A DNA stretch of 64,000 nt from PALSA-693 sp963781155 (GTDB taxonomy: Bacteria; Actinomycetota; Acidimicrobiia; Acidimicrobiales; Palsa-688). This document shows positions 18,115 through 26,640 of this stretch, piece after piece. Both the position numbers and the translations under genes were made by a program. How positions within the stretch are numbered: the first letter of the stretch is position 1; the number at the start of each line of letters is the position of its first letter. Under the pieces are notes generated by a model. The model was given only the letters and a program-made list of their open reading frames with translations, made no database searches and was not told the DNA's origin. The stretch is from contig CAWAEC010000012.1 in assembly GCA_963781155.1 (NCBI GenBank), positions 62,001-126,000 of the forward strand. The letters are read 5' to 3'.

Positions 18115-18828
18115 TCAGGTGGCCGCGAGGTACGTGCCAAACCAGTCGAGCGTGCGCTGCCAGGCGTCTTCGGCCGAGGTCTGGTGGTACGACGCCCTGG
18201 CGTCGCAATGGAACCCGTGCTCGGCGTCGGCATAACGAACGACTTCGGTGGCGACGGGGGCCTTGGACGCGGCCTGGCGTAGGGCTTCGACCTCATCGAC
18301 GGGGATGCTCTGGTCCTGGTCACCGAACAGTCCCAGCCAGGGTGCTTGCAGCTGAGGCGCCAGGTCGATCTGTGACGGAAACCCGAACCGACCGCTGGCG
18401 ACTCCGCCGCCGTAGAAGCTGACGCCGGCGCCAAGCGGGTACTGCACGGCAGCGTAGAAGGCCACCGACCCGCCCATGCAGAAGCCGACGATGCCCACCC
18501 GGCCAGGCTGGAAACCGGCGTCAGCGAGGTACCCCAGCGTGGCGTCGATATCGGCCGACAGGCCCGCCTGTGTCACCGCCTGCATGTGCGGCATGACCTT
18601 CGAAATGTCGTCGTAGCCGAGCGCCGGGTCGCCGGTGCGGTGGAACAGGTGGGGGGCGACCGCACGATACCCGGCCGATGCGAAGCGGCGGGTCACGTCC
18701 TCCATGTGGTCGTTGACACCGAACGCCTCCTGTATGACGATCACCGCACCGTTCGGCTGGCCATCTGGTTCTGCGTCGTAGACCGGCATCGTGCCGTCGT
18801 TGGTGGTCAGTTCGGCGGTTTTCGGCAT
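18115..18828 (-). CDS. Dienelactone hydrolase family protein
   Basis: 237-residue alpha/beta-hydrolase of the dienelactone hydrolase type. VIQEAFGVNDHMEDVTRRFA near residue 32 holds the conserved glutamate, GFCMGG near 115 the cysteine nucleophile, GDQDQSIP near 170 the aspartate, and DAEHGFHCD near 200 the histidine. Such enzymes open lactone rings in aromatic degradation, but many have other esters as substrates. GGAGGAG precedes the ATG. It lies 54 bp upstream of the carboxylesterase. Confidence 0.92.
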   Translation of the reverse strand: MPKTAELTTNDGTMPVYDAEPDGQPNGAVIVIQEAFGVNDHMEDVTRRFASAGYRAVAPHLFHRTGDPALGYDDISKVMPHMQAVTQAGLSADIDATLGYLADAGFQPGRVGIVGFCMGGSVAFYAAVQYPLGAGVSFYGGGVASGRFGFPSQIDLAPQLQAPWLGLFGDQDQSIPVDEVEALRQAASKAPVATEVVRYADAEHGFHCDARASYHQTSAEDAWQRTLDWFGTYLAAT

Positions 18829-18977
18829 GAGACTCCTCCCTCACAGGGGCGACTGTGGCCCTCTCGCTGGAATGGCACCGATCTCACCTTATGCGGGACC
18901 GACGGGCGGGAGCCTCCCCAGCGAAATGACACCCCCGCGTCGTCGGCGGCAGGAGTGCCTCATGGAACTCTCCGGCG

Positions 18978-18983
18978 TAGCCT
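18978..18983 (+). promoter_or_regulatory. -10 box of the glycosyltransferase gene
   Basis: TAGCCT, then 6 nt, then ATG 18990. One of the tightest leaderless arrangements in the window. Confidence 0.5.
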
Positions 18984-18989
18984 CATCAC

Positions 18990-20147
18990 ATGCGCGTGCT
19001 CGCAGCGTGCTCGCTCGGAGGCATCGGCGACTTCCAGCCGCTCGTTCCTTTTCTCGACGCGGCCAGGCGAATCGGTCACGACACCCTCGTCATCGGCCCC
19101 TCCGGCCTGCGCAGCATCGTCGAGGACGCGGGCCATCATTTCCAGCCTGGCGGTGAGCCGCCGGAGACTGAAGTTGGGCCGATCCGCGAGCAACTTCCAA
19201 TCCTGCCGGCGGCGGAGGCGTCCAGGCTCGGAAACGAGGAACTGTTCGGTCGACTGGCTACCGCGGCCATGTTGCCGTCCATGGAGGAGTTGCTCCGCGA
19301 GTGGCGTCCGGATCTCGTGTTGCGAGACCCTTGCGAATACGCGTCGGCCGTGGCTGCACGACCGCTGAACGTTTCCGCGGTGCAGGTCGCCATCGGCCTG
19401 GCGGAGGTCGAGTGGGGATCAATCGAAGTTGCCGCACCGGCGCTGGAGGCCTACCGGCCGGGATTGGTTCAGGAGCTGCGTGGCTCGCCGTATGTCACCC
19501 GCTTCCCGGCCAGCATGGATCCATCGCCCTTTCCCGATACCCGACGGTTCTGCGAGCGGCCGGCGCTTCGGGCCCGAGTCGGCGATTGGTGGGCCGGCTC
19601 GAACTCTCCGCTCATCTACGTGACGTTTGGCACCGTAATGGGGTACATGACGATCGCCGGGAAGGTGTTTCGGGCCGCGCTCGAGGCCGTCGACGGTCTC
19701 GACGCTCGGGTCCTCTTGACCGTCGGCCGGCATTTCGACACCGCGCAGCTCGCCCCGGTGCCCGGCAACGTGCACATCGAGGCCTGGGTCGACCAGGCAG
19801 ACGTGTTCCCCGAAGCAGCAGTCGTCGTCTGTCATGGCGGCTCCGGGACCACGTACGGCGCCCTCGCCGCAGGAGTGCCGGTCGTCATCGTGCCTGCATT
19901 CGCCGACCAGTTCGCTAACGGCCATCGCGTCGTCGAAGCCGGCGCCGGTATCGCCGTCGAGCCTGGCCAAGACGATCAGGGACGCCGCCGCCCCATCAAC
20001 GAGACCGACGCGGCCCGCATCCGCGAGGCCATCATCGAGAGCCTGCGGAGCGTCTCGTACCGGGCCGCGGCCCGGACGGTCGCCGCGGAAATGGCGACGG
20101 CACCGAGCCCGCTGGCGACACTCCAGGAACTTCTGCCGGTCGAGTGA
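18990..20147 (+). CDS. GT1-family glycosyltransferase (UGT/MGT type)
   Basis: 385-residue GT-B glycosyltransferase. The N-terminal half starts ACSLGGIGDFQPLVPFLDAA, the acceptor domain. The C-terminal half has YVTFGTV near 210, VCHGGSGTTYGALAAGVPVV near 283 (the sugar-nucleotide signature) and FADQFANGHRVVEAGAG near 307. Relatives glycosylate natural products or lipids. No polyketide or lipid cluster surrounds it; a P450 lies just downstream, so tailoring of a small molecule is possible (inference). Confidence 0.9.
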   Translation: MRVLAACSLGGIGDFQPLVPFLDAARRIGHDTLVIGPSGLRSIVEDAGHHFQPGGEPPETEVGPIREQLPILPAAEASRLGNEELFGRLATAAMLPSMEELLREWRPDLVLRDPCEYASAVAARPLNVSAVQVAIGLAEVEWGSIEVAAPALEAYRPGLVQELRGSPYVTRFPASMDPSPFPDTRRFCERPALRARVGDWWAGSNSPLIYVTFGTVMGYMTIAGKVFRAALEAVDGLDARVLLTVGRHFDTAQLAPVPGNVHIEAWVDQADVFPEAAVVVCHGGSGTTYGALAAGVPVVIVPAFADQFANGHRVVEAGAGIAVEPGQDDQGRRRPINETDAARIREAIIESLRSVSYRAAARTVAAEMATAPSPLATLQELLPVE

Positions 20148-20162
20148 CCTGACTGGCCCTGA

Positions 20163-20200
20163 CCCGCCCTGAGCGGGCGGGATCCGCCCTGACCGGGCGG
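20163..20200 (+). terminator. Double GC hairpin after the glycosyltransferase
   Basis: Two adjacent hairpins, CCCGCCC-TGAGC-GGGCGGG (20163-20181) and CCGCCC-TGACC-GGGCGG (20184-20200), look like a duplicated terminator unit. There is no T tract. Confidence 0.55.
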
Positions 20201-20268
20201 GAACCGCTCTGGACACCGGTGACTATCATCCCTCCTGCAACCCGGCGCCACGCCAGACTGGGGAGAAC

Positions 20269-21468
20269 GTGCTGGAAACGGAACCGATCTACTACGACCC
20301 GTACGACTACGACATCGACGCCCACCCGCACCCGTTGTGGAAGCGGATGCGCGACGAGGCGCCGTTGTACTACAACGAAAAATACGACTTCTTCGCCGTG
20401 ACCAGGTACAAGGACGTCCGGGACATGTCCGCGGACTGGCGTACCTACAGCTCGGCTCGGGGCAGTGTGCTCGAGCTCATTGACGCCGGGCCTGAGGTGC
20501 TGGAAGTCGCACGCAACATGCTCTTCGAGGATCCCCCGATACACGACGAACACCGGGCCATCCTCGCCCGCAGCTTTTCACCACGGCGGATCTCCGCGCT
20601 CGAGGAGCAGATACGAACTCTGTCGCGCCGGCTGCTCGACGATCTGGACGGGGCGCGGTTCGACTTCGTCAGGGACTATGGGGGCAAGATCCCAATGATG
20701 GTGATCGGCATGCTGCTCGGCGTCCCGGAACAAGACCGGGATCAGTTGCGGCTGTGGTCGGATGAGCTTGTCCACCGCGACGAGGGCGACACCGAATACA
20801 ACACGGGCGCTCAGCAGAAAATGCTCACCTACTTCGCGGATGTGGTGGCCGAGCGGCGAAAGGAGCCGCGAGAGGATCTGGTCTCCGACCTGGCCCATGC
20901 GGATGTGCGCAGCAAGGACGGTTCAGTCCGGAAGATGGACGACGGCGAGCTGCTCCGCTATATCAGCCTGGTCGCGGCTGCGGGCAACGAGACGGTGGCC
21001 AACCTGATGGGATGGGCCGGCATGACGCTCTGGCGCAACCCGGATCAACGACAGCTTCTTGTCGACGACCCGTCCCTCATTCCCAATGCCGTTGAGGAAC
21101 TCCTCCGCTTCGAGGCACCATCTCCGATCCAGGCCAGGCTCGTCCTGCAGGACGTGGAGCTCCACGATCAGGTGGTGCCGGCCGGTTCGAAGATGGCGCT
21201 CATTACCGCGTCCGCCGGCCGCGATGAACGAGCTTTCGATGATCCGGACCGCTTCGACGTTCGCCGCAACTTCGACAACATCCACGTCTCGTTTGGTCAT
21301 GGCATCCACTTTTGCCTGGGAGCCGCGCTTGCTCGCCTCGAAGGCAAGATCGGCCTGGAAGAAATGCTCACCCGCTTCCCCGAATGGGACGTCGACGAGG
21401 GCCACGCGGAGATGGTTCATACCAGCACGGTCCGGGGCTGGGCCACCCTCCCGGTCACGGCCGCGTAG
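20269..21468 (+). CDS. Cytochrome P450
   Basis: 399-residue soluble P450. The I-helix AAAGNETVAN near residue 239 has the acid-threonine-type pair changed to E-T-V, the K-helix ExxR is EELLR near 282, and the heme loop FGHGIHFCLG near 344 supplies the cysteine. Early DEHRAILARSF is the C-helix. It resembles bacterial CYP groups that hydroxylate terpenoids or steroids. The GTG start follows GGGGAG. It is followed after 13 bp by an SDR gene, which may oxidise the alcohol formed (inference). Confidence 0.93.
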   Translation: MLETEPIYYDPYDYDIDAHPHPLWKRMRDEAPLYYNEKYDFFAVTRYKDVRDMSADWRTYSSARGSVLELIDAGPEVLEVARNMLFEDPPIHDEHRAILARSFSPRRISALEEQIRTLSRRLLDDLDGARFDFVRDYGGKIPMMVIGMLLGVPEQDRDQLRLWSDELVHRDEGDTEYNTGAQQKMLTYFADVVAERRKEPREDLVSDLAHADVRSKDGSVRKMDDGELLRYISLVAAAGNETVANLMGWAGMTLWRNPDQRQLLVDDPSLIPNAVEELLRFEAPSPIQARLVLQDVELHDQVVPAGSKMALITASAGRDERAFDDPDRFDVRRNFDNIHVSFGHGIHFCLGAALARLEGKIGLEEMLTRFPEWDVDEGHAEMVHTSTVRGWATLPVTAA

Positions 21469-21481
21469 CAGGCTGGATCCA

Positions 21482-22228
21482 ATGCAAAGAGCAGGAGAAC
21501 AGCGGGTCCTCGTCGTTGGCGCATCCAAGGGTGTGGGCCGGGCGGTGGCAATGGGCCTGGCTCAAGAGGGCGCCCGGGTGGCCTTTGCCGCCCGCTCCGC
21601 CGATGCGGTGCGGGAGGCCGCCCGTCAAGCGGGAGAAGGCGCGACCAGCGTCCGGATGGACGTCAGCGACGAGGACTCCGTTCAGGCCGCGGTCACCGCG
21701 GTCGTGGACACGTTCGGGGGACTGGACGTCCTCGTCTACGCCCCGGCCCTGGGGCCCCTGCGCCGGCTCCGCAACGCCGATGCGGAGGTGTGGCGCCGGG
21801 TAATGGACACCAACGTCATCGGGGCCTCGGTCGTCACTCGCCACGTCATCGATCATCTGGCCAAGGCGCGGGGCAAGGCCGTCTACCTGTCCTCCATCGC
21901 CGAGGGCGGACCACCCTGGCCGGGGCTCTCCCTCTACGCCACCAGCAAGGCTGCCCTTATCCGCCTGGTCGACTCCTGGCGCTTTGAGGAGCCAGCGGTG
22001 TCCTTCACCCGGCTGGTGCTCGGGCCCATCTCCGGTATGGACGTCGGCAGCGAGTTCGGCGCGGACTGGGATCCCGAACTGGCAGTGGAGCTGGGAACCG
22101 ACTGGGTGACCCGCAAGCTGCACGACGGCGTGACCCAGATCCCGGCCGTCGATTGCGTCGAGTACGTGATCGCGATCATGCGGACGAGCGCCACACTGGA
22201 GCAGATCGTGGTCCAGCCCAGACCGTAG
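21482..22228 (+). CDS. Short-chain dehydrogenase/reductase
   Basis: 248 residues. VVGASKGVGRAVAM near residue 11 is the nucleotide motif, MDVSDEDS near 59, the expected NNAG is replaced by YAPALG near 85, the serine lies in YLSSIA near 137, and YATSK near 152 is the active-site tyrosine-lysine pair. ATG 21482 is chosen because upstream sequence in this frame is the P450 gene read in another frame. It forms an apparent pair with the P450 and converges on the GtrA gene. Confidence 0.88.
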   Translation: MQRAGEQRVLVVGASKGVGRAVAMGLAQEGARVAFAARSADAVREAARQAGEGATSVRMDVSDEDSVQAAVTAVVDTFGGLDVLVYAPALGPLRRLRNADAEVWRRVMDTNVIGASVVTRHVIDHLAKARGKAVYLSSIAEGGPPWPGLSLYATSKAALIRLVDSWRFEEPAVSFTRLVLGPISGMDVGSEFGADWDPELAVELGTDWVTRKLHDGVTQIPAVDCVEYVIAIMRTSATLEQIVVQPRP

Positions 22229-22235
22229 GCGGTGG

Positions 22236-22850
22236 TCAGCGGCGCTTCGTCGTGACGTCGGCGTGCCGGGGTGGCGAAGGCGGGCGTCCGTCGTTCGGGT
22301 CCAGCCGGCGGTATCGGTTTGTCGCTATCGGTGGCATGGGCGCCATGGCCGCCGTGCCCGCCGTGACCGCCGTGATGGATCCAGGGGTGCCCGACTGCCG
22401 CTGCTGCTTGCCGGCGGCGGTGCCCGAGACCGCCGCCCGAAAAAGGATCCGGTCCAGGAGCACAAACTGGATCACCCACAGGGAGCCGTAGACGCTCAGG
22501 TTGGCGGCCATTACCAACGCAGTGCGGGCTGCCTGCGACCAGCCCCGGCTATCGGCCCACGCCCCGGCAAAGTGCACGGCCGCCGTTGAGATACCCAGCT
22601 CTGCAAAAGACAGCCCGGCAAAGGGGATCACCTCCGCCCGGACAGAGCGCCGGCCGCCCTTGCCCCATACCCACCGCCGGTTGAGCTCGAAAGAAGGCAC
22701 CGTGCCGGCGGTGGTAGCCAGCACGTTGGCCCATCCGGCCGACATACCCACGACTCCGACCGCCACGCCGAGGACCGTGAGGCCGGTCAGGGTCGCCACC
22801 ACTGAGACCGAGGCGTACCGAATGAGCTTGGGGAGATACCGACGCAGCAC
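22236..22850 (-). CDS. GtrA-family membrane protein
   Basis: 204 residues with four predicted membrane helices in the first 135 residues. LIRYASVSVVATLTGL near residue 8 and the conserved F-x-x-N-R-R-W-V-W segment (FELNRRWVWG near 54) mark the GtrA/DPMS-like family, which flip or shuttle lipid-linked sugars for cell-surface glycan assembly. The final 70 residues are polar and disordered (GKQQRQSG, RPPSPPRH). GTG start. The nearby glycosyltransferase is on the other strand. Confidence 0.85.
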   Translation of the reverse strand: MLRRYLPKLIRYASVSVVATLTGLTVLGVAVGVVGMSAGWANVLATTAGTVPSFELNRRWVWGKGGRRSVRAEVIPFAGLSFAELGISTAAVHFAGAWADSRGWSQAARTALVMAANLSVYGSLWVIQFVLLDRILFRAAVSGTAAGKQQRQSGTPGSITAVTAGTAAMAPMPPIATNRYRRLDPNDGRPPSPPRHADVTTKRR

Positions 22851-22942
22851 GGGCTCAGCGATGACTACGAACTTCTGCGCAGGCCGCGGCGATCACAAGC
22901 CGGAGTGAGCGCTTGGCCTGGGACGGCTCGCACACCTCGTGC

Positions 22943-23326
22943 TCACGCCGCCGTCCGGCCCTGTGCCCAACGTACTGAGACGGCCAGGTCGGCCGGTCCG
23001 GCATCGCACTGGAGACTTCGACGAGCCGTCATTGAATGCCGCACCGGTTCGTCGGCCGCCCCGAAGTCGCCGTCCACGACCAGTACGCGGGCGCCAGGGA
23101 AGACGTGCATCACCGCCTCGATGGTTGCGGGGCTGCAGGGCGGAACGATGACCACCGACGCCTCGGGAGGCGCGGTCCGGATGTCCTCAACTACGAACGC
23201 CGGGCCGAGGGAATCCTGGATGGTCTGCAATTCATCAGGGGAAAAAGGAAGGGCGATCGCCACAATGAACTGGCTCCCAGGGCGATCCTTGCTGTCTTGC
23301 CGGATCCATCTCCAGGGAATGGACAT
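22943..23326 (-). CDS. Hypothetical protein
   Basis: 127-residue protein starting MSIPWRWIRQ, with GGAGG 8 nt before the ATG; this favours 23326 over longer starts. It alternates hydrophobic strands and helices (FIVAIALPF, ASVVIVPPC, ARVLVVDGD), suggesting a small alpha/beta fold of about 70 residues, followed by a polar tail. No family recognised. The good ribosome-binding site and protein-like composition make it a probable gene. Confidence 0.5.
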   Translation of the reverse strand: MSIPWRWIRQDSKDRPGSQFIVAIALPFSPDELQTIQDSLGPAFVVEDIRTAPPEASVVIVPPCSPATIEAVMHVFPGARVLVVDGDFGAADEPVRHSMTARRSLQCDAGPADLAVSVRWAQGRTAA

Positions 23327-23888
23327 ATCTGACACCTCCATGTACGCGCAGCAGGTTGCGCTGGGATCCATGATCGGCAGGGGATTTGACCGGCCGCTGG
23401 ACCCCGGCTGTGCCCGGGCTGCATATCGCGACAAGTAGGCGGCGCTTGGCTGACACGGCTCCGGCCTCGGAGAGGGGCGAGGCTTGGCGCAACGGACGCG
23501 GCAAGTTGGGGCGGGACGCGCAGCGGAAAAAGTTCGGCCGACAAGACATCCATCGGAGGGTGCTCATCCGTATATTCGTTGTCGCGGGTTCCTATCTCGG
23601 CTGTATCGCCGCGGCCTCACGCTGTGTACCTGCATGAGGCCGCGGCGCGTCGATTGGGGCTGCCTGCGGTCCGCCTGAGGCAGTTTGTGTGATAAAAGTC
23701 GTGTAATACGCGTCTTTTATCACACAAACCAATCGGACGCGCTCGGAGGGGCGACCGGCGGTGGGTGGGGTATGGCCGAGCGGCGGGCGAATTCGGGCAA
23801 TTGGGGCGAGGCGGTGGCGAGCGGAGCGGCGGAGCGGCGGGCGGTGAGGGGGGACGGTTAGCGCCGAACGGTCACCGGTGAACCCAAC
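23327..23888. other. Gene-free region with repeat element
   Basis: 562 bp without a credible gene. It holds the palindromic repeat at 23684-23728, a short hairpin CTGCCT/AGGCAG at 23660-23683, and GCGCGTCGATTGG at 23646-23658, which is nearly the inverse of the sequence just right of the palindrome. Positions 23770-23860 are strongly purine-biased (many GGCGG and GAGCGG words). Confidence 0.6.
23684..23728. repeat. Palindromic repeat element, best single copy
   Basis: A 45-bp near-perfect palindrome. TTTGTGTGATAAAAG, a central CGTGTAATACGCG, then CTTTTATCACACAAA; only two mismatches in 22-bp arms. The right flank CCAATCGGACGCG matches the flank of the copy at 11348. AT-rich arms contrast with the GC-rich surroundings. 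Confidence 0.9.
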
Positions 23889-24456
23889 TCAAGGAGCAGG
23901 GACGCTGGTGACCAGCTTGGCTCGCACCAGGGGCTCGAAATGCTCCAGGGGCTCACTGCGGTAGTCGGCATCGAACGCGGTCTGGTCGTATTTGGCGCAG
24001 AACTCTTCGGTGTATTCGAAGTAGGGAGAGTCGCGGTAGGCCTCGCGGGCGTTCTTGTCGAGGCCGATGTAGTGCCAAAAGTAATAGCCCTGGAAGATCC
24101 CGTGGTGTTCGACCATCCAGTGGTTGGCTTCGCGAGACGAACGGCTTGACAATGGCGGCGCCAATTGCAGGGTGATTGAAGGGCGTCAGCGTGTCGCCGA
24201 TGTCGTGCAGCAGGGCGCAGAGGACGTACTCCTCGTCACGGCCGTCGCGTTCCGCCCGTGTGGCCGTTTGCAGTGAATGCGCCAACCGGGTGACGGGGAA
24301 GCCGCCGTGGTCCGACTCCAGATAGCGCAGCTGCTCCAGCACCCGGTCGGGGACGAAGCTCTGCGTCACGTTGAGCTGTGGCGAGATGATCGCCCAATCC
24401 TCGGCGGTCGACTCCTCGAACGTACGGAACTTGGTCCGCTGGGTGACGCTGGTCAT
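23889..24456 (-). CDS. HD-domain protein, frameshifted
   Basis: About 188 residues when rejoined. The first 115 residues carry the HD-domain metal motif: RLAHSLQTATRAERDG near 57, then CALLHDIGDTLTP near 80. The downstream frame continues with ANHWMVEHHGIFQGYYFWH and ends in VTSVPAP. The frames switch at about 24130-24140; removal of one base restores a continuous protein. HD proteins of this kind are phosphohydrolases; relatives include inositol-oxygenase-like proteins. The ATG lies 10 bp from a TATAAG-like box. Confidence 0.75.
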
Positions 24457-24479
24457 GATATAAGGCTACTCCCACCCGG

Positions 24480-24854
24480 TCAGACGCCGGCGAGCGCAAA
24501 GCCGGCGGCAGCCGCCAGCGTCCCGATCACGGCGCTGAAAGCCACGTTGCGGGCGGCCAACCTTGCTTCGCCTTCCTCCACCAGAGCCACGGTCTCGTAA
24601 CTGAACGTGGAAAAGGTGGTGTAGGCGCCAATCAGCCCGGTTCCCAGGACCGTTCTTGGTGTGCCGGGCAGACCGTCGTACATTGCCAGGCCGGTCAACA
24701 GACCCAGGGCGAAGCAGCCGGACAGGTTGACCACCAGGGTGCCCCACGGGAACAGACCGCCGACCCGGTCGGCCACAGCCGTGTCGACCACATAGCGGAG
24801 AGGCGCCCCGACCCCGGCGGCGAGCCCGATGAGCACCCACTGCCACCACGTCAT
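24480..24854 (-). CDS. crcB: Fluoride exporter Fluc/CrcB, second copy of pair
   Basis: 124 residues with four membrane helices. The family's GAPLRY near residue 16, FPWGTLVVNLSG near 35, and GLIGAYTTFSTFSYE near 74 (the phenylalanine-box and sodium-site region) are all present. Fluc channels are antiparallel dimers; two adjacent genes suggest a heterodimer with the copy at 25205. The start overlaps the DUF190 stop by 4 bp. Confidence 0.93.
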   Translation of the reverse strand: MTWWQWVLIGLAAGVGAPLRYVVDTAVADRVGGLFPWGTLVVNLSGCFALGLLTGLAMYDGLPGTPRTVLGTGLIGAYTTFSTFSYETVALVEEGEARLAARNVAFSAVIGTLAAAAGFALAGV

Positions 24855-25204
24855 CCGGTCGTGCGCGGCGCGGGATGACGCACGTATCGGAGCACTTCGA
24901 CGTCCTCCACGGTGACCAGGCCGCCTTCGACCAGCTCATGCAACTGCTCGGCGAAGGATGCGACCGCCGCGGCGGAATCCACGATCACGATGCACACCGG
25001 CAGGTCGTCGGACAAGGAAAGGATCCGGGTGGTGTGAATGTGGTTTGACCTGCCATATCCTTCAACACCGCGAAACACCGTCACACCGGCCATGCCGGCG
25101 GCGTGGGCCCGGCGGACGATCTCGGTTGCCAGCGAATGGTGGCCCACGTGGTCCTGTTCGCCGATCAGGATGGTGAGGCGTTTGGCAGGCCCGGACAGTT
25201 CCAT
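24851..25204 (-). CDS. DUF190 protein (PII-like fold)
   Basis: 117-residue DUF190 protein. The family pattern is clear: KRLTILIGEQD near residue 8, GMAGVTVFRGVEGYG near 37, the HTTRILSLSDDLPV segment near 57, and VTVEDVEVLRY near 97. DUF190 genes often sit with crcB, and here the gene lies between two of them in one operon. A regulatory role on the channel is plausible from its PII-like fold but not shown. Confidence 0.88.
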   Translation of the reverse strand: MELSGPAKRLTILIGEQDHVGHHSLATEIVRRAHAAGMAGVTVFRGVEGYGRSNHIHTTRILSLSDDLPVCIVIVDSAAAVASFAEQLHELVEGGLVTVEDVEVLRYVRHPAPRTTG

Positions 25205-25612
25205 CTATTCAGCCTCCACCCTCCACGCCACCCGCGCCAGCAATACGCCAGCTCGAGCCAGAATCAACCCCGCCACCAAGGACGCACCGACGTACAGGGC
25301 GGCGATACCGATCCGTCCGGCCCGGATCAGCAAAACGACTTCGACCGCGAACGTCGAAAAGGTGGTCAACCCGCCGCAGAAGCCGGTGCCGATGAGCGGA
25401 CGCAGATACCGGCTGGGCGCAACCCGCTCCATGGCGGTGACCACGACGAAACCCAGGATCAACGACCCGACCAGATTGACGATCAGGGTGTCCCACGGGA
25501 ATCCGTCGATGCCTGGAGGCAGGGCCCGCGACACCGCCTCCCGCAGAAGCGTGCCGGCTGCCCCTCCGAGCCCGACCACGAGCACTATCCCGGGGGAGGC
25601 TCGTCTGGGCAC
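25205..25612 (-). CDS. crcB: Fluoride exporter Fluc/CrcB, first copy of pair
   Basis: 135 residues, four membrane helices. GGAAGTLLREAV near residue 15, GFPWDTLIVNLVGS near 37 with the pore asparagine, and GFCGGLTTFSTFAVE near 77. First gene of crcB-DUF190-crcB, with its stop directly against the DUF190 start. The GTG start is taken from homologous length. No fluoride riboswitch consensus was found in the 220 bp upstream. Confidence 0.92.
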   Translation of the reverse strand: MPRRASPGIVLVVGLGGAAGTLLREAVSRALPPGIDGFPWDTLIVNLVGSLILGFVVVTAMERVAPSRYLRPLIGTGFCGGLTTFSTFAVEVVLLIRAGRIGIAALYVGASLVAGLILARAGVLLARVAWRVEAE

Positions 25613-25683
25613 GCTGCAGTATTCCGGCCCCTACCACCCGGAGACAAAATCTGGGCAGGAATGACGGTTCGCGGGCGGGCGTT

Positions 25684-25806
25684 ACGACAGGGAACGCCGG
25701 GGCGGCCCGCCAGCTGCCCTTTCTCTGTCGCCCCCCCACGCTCGCGGTGGGGCAACATCACGACACAGAATGCGTGTCAGACCCGCTCCGGCCCGTTCTC
25801 TGTCGC
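25684..25806. repeat. Paired inverted/direct repeats
   Basis: CGACAGGGAACGCCGGGGCGG at 25685 is matched in inverse orientation by CCGCTCCGGCCCGTTCTCTGTCGC ending at 25806. TTCTCTGTCGC also occurs directly at 25721 and 25796. The unit lies between the divergent crcB operon and the SDR gene and may be a REP-like element or regulatory sequence. Confidence 0.4.
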
Positions 25807-25823
25807 ATGAGGGGCGCGCCCCG

Positions 25824-25829
25824 TAGCCT
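25824..25829 (+). promoter_or_regulatory. -10 box of the SDR gene
   Basis: TAGCCT, 9 nt before ATG 25839. Confidence 0.45.
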
Positions 25830-25838
25830 CGGGCTTCC

Positions 25839-26630
25839 ATGACACAACTGCGTGGGACCCGGACCCTGGTCACCGGAGCGACCGGCGGTCTGGGCCGGGC
25901 TATCGCCGTCGCCTTGCACGGACAGGGGGCGGACCTGGTGGTCACCGGGCGGCGCGCCGGGCCCCTCGAGGAAGTGGCCCGCCAGGTGCACGGCACGGCC
26001 ATCACGGCGGACCTGACGGTCGACGCCGATCTCGACCGCCTCACTGCCGAAGCCGATGACGTGGACATCCTGGTCGCCAATGCGGCGGTACCGGGATCGG
26101 GCGAGTTGGACGACTGGAAGGAGGACCAAATCGACCGGGCCCTGGCCGTCAACCTGCGCAGCCCCATCCTCCTCACCCGTCGTCTTCTTCCCCGCCTCCG
26201 GGCGCAGAGGTCGGGCCACCTGGTGTACGTCTCCTCGCTCTCGGCCCATGTGGGGACGAAGGGGGCGTCGCTCTACTCGGCTACCAAGTTCGGGCTCCGG
26301 GGCTTCGCCGGTGGCTTGCGGGCGGACTTGTCGGGTAGCGGCATCGGGGTCTCGCTGGTGGCGCCCGGGTTCGTACGCGACGCCGGAATGTTCGCCGACT
26401 CAGGCGCCACCCTGCCCCGAGGGGTGGGAACCGTCACCCCCGAAGCCGTGGCGAGAGCCGTCCTCAAGGCCATCCGCCGGGACCGGGCGGAGATCACGGT
26501 GGCGCCCATGCCGATGCGGGTCGGTGCGTTTTTGGGCGCCCTGGCACCTGGACCGGCGGCGGCCATCCAGGCCCGCCTGGACCGCGGTCTCTCGGATCAG
26601 CTCATCATCGCCCAGCGTCACAAGCGCTAG
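25839..26630 (+). CDS. Short-chain dehydrogenase/reductase
   Basis: 263 residues. Nucleotide motif VTGATGGLGRA near 11, GRRAG after beta-2 (an arginine typical of NADP preference), ANAAV near 84, YVSSLSA near 132 with the catalytic serine, and YSATKFGLRG near 147. The C-terminal tail after residue 215 is longer than in classical SDRs and contains a hydrophobic patch (VGAFLGALAPGPAAAI). Monocistronic, converging on the gene at 26641. Confidence 0.88.
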   Translation: MTQLRGTRTLVTGATGGLGRAIAVALHGQGADLVVTGRRAGPLEEVARQVHGTAITADLTVDADLDRLTAEADDVDILVANAAVPGSGELDDWKEDQIDRALAVNLRSPILLTRRLLPRLRAQRSGHLVYVSSLSAHVGTKGASLYSATKFGLRGFAGGLRADLSGSGIGVSLVAPGFVRDAGMFADSGATLPRGVGTVTPEAVARAVLKAIRRDRAEITVAPMPMRVGAFLGALAPGPAAAIQARLDRGLSDQLIIAQRHKR

Positions 26631-26640
26631 GCGGCAGTAA

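Noticed and set aside
25613..25838. Fluoride riboswitch upstream of crcB
   Set aside because: None of the conserved fluoride-aptamer segments was found on the minus strand.
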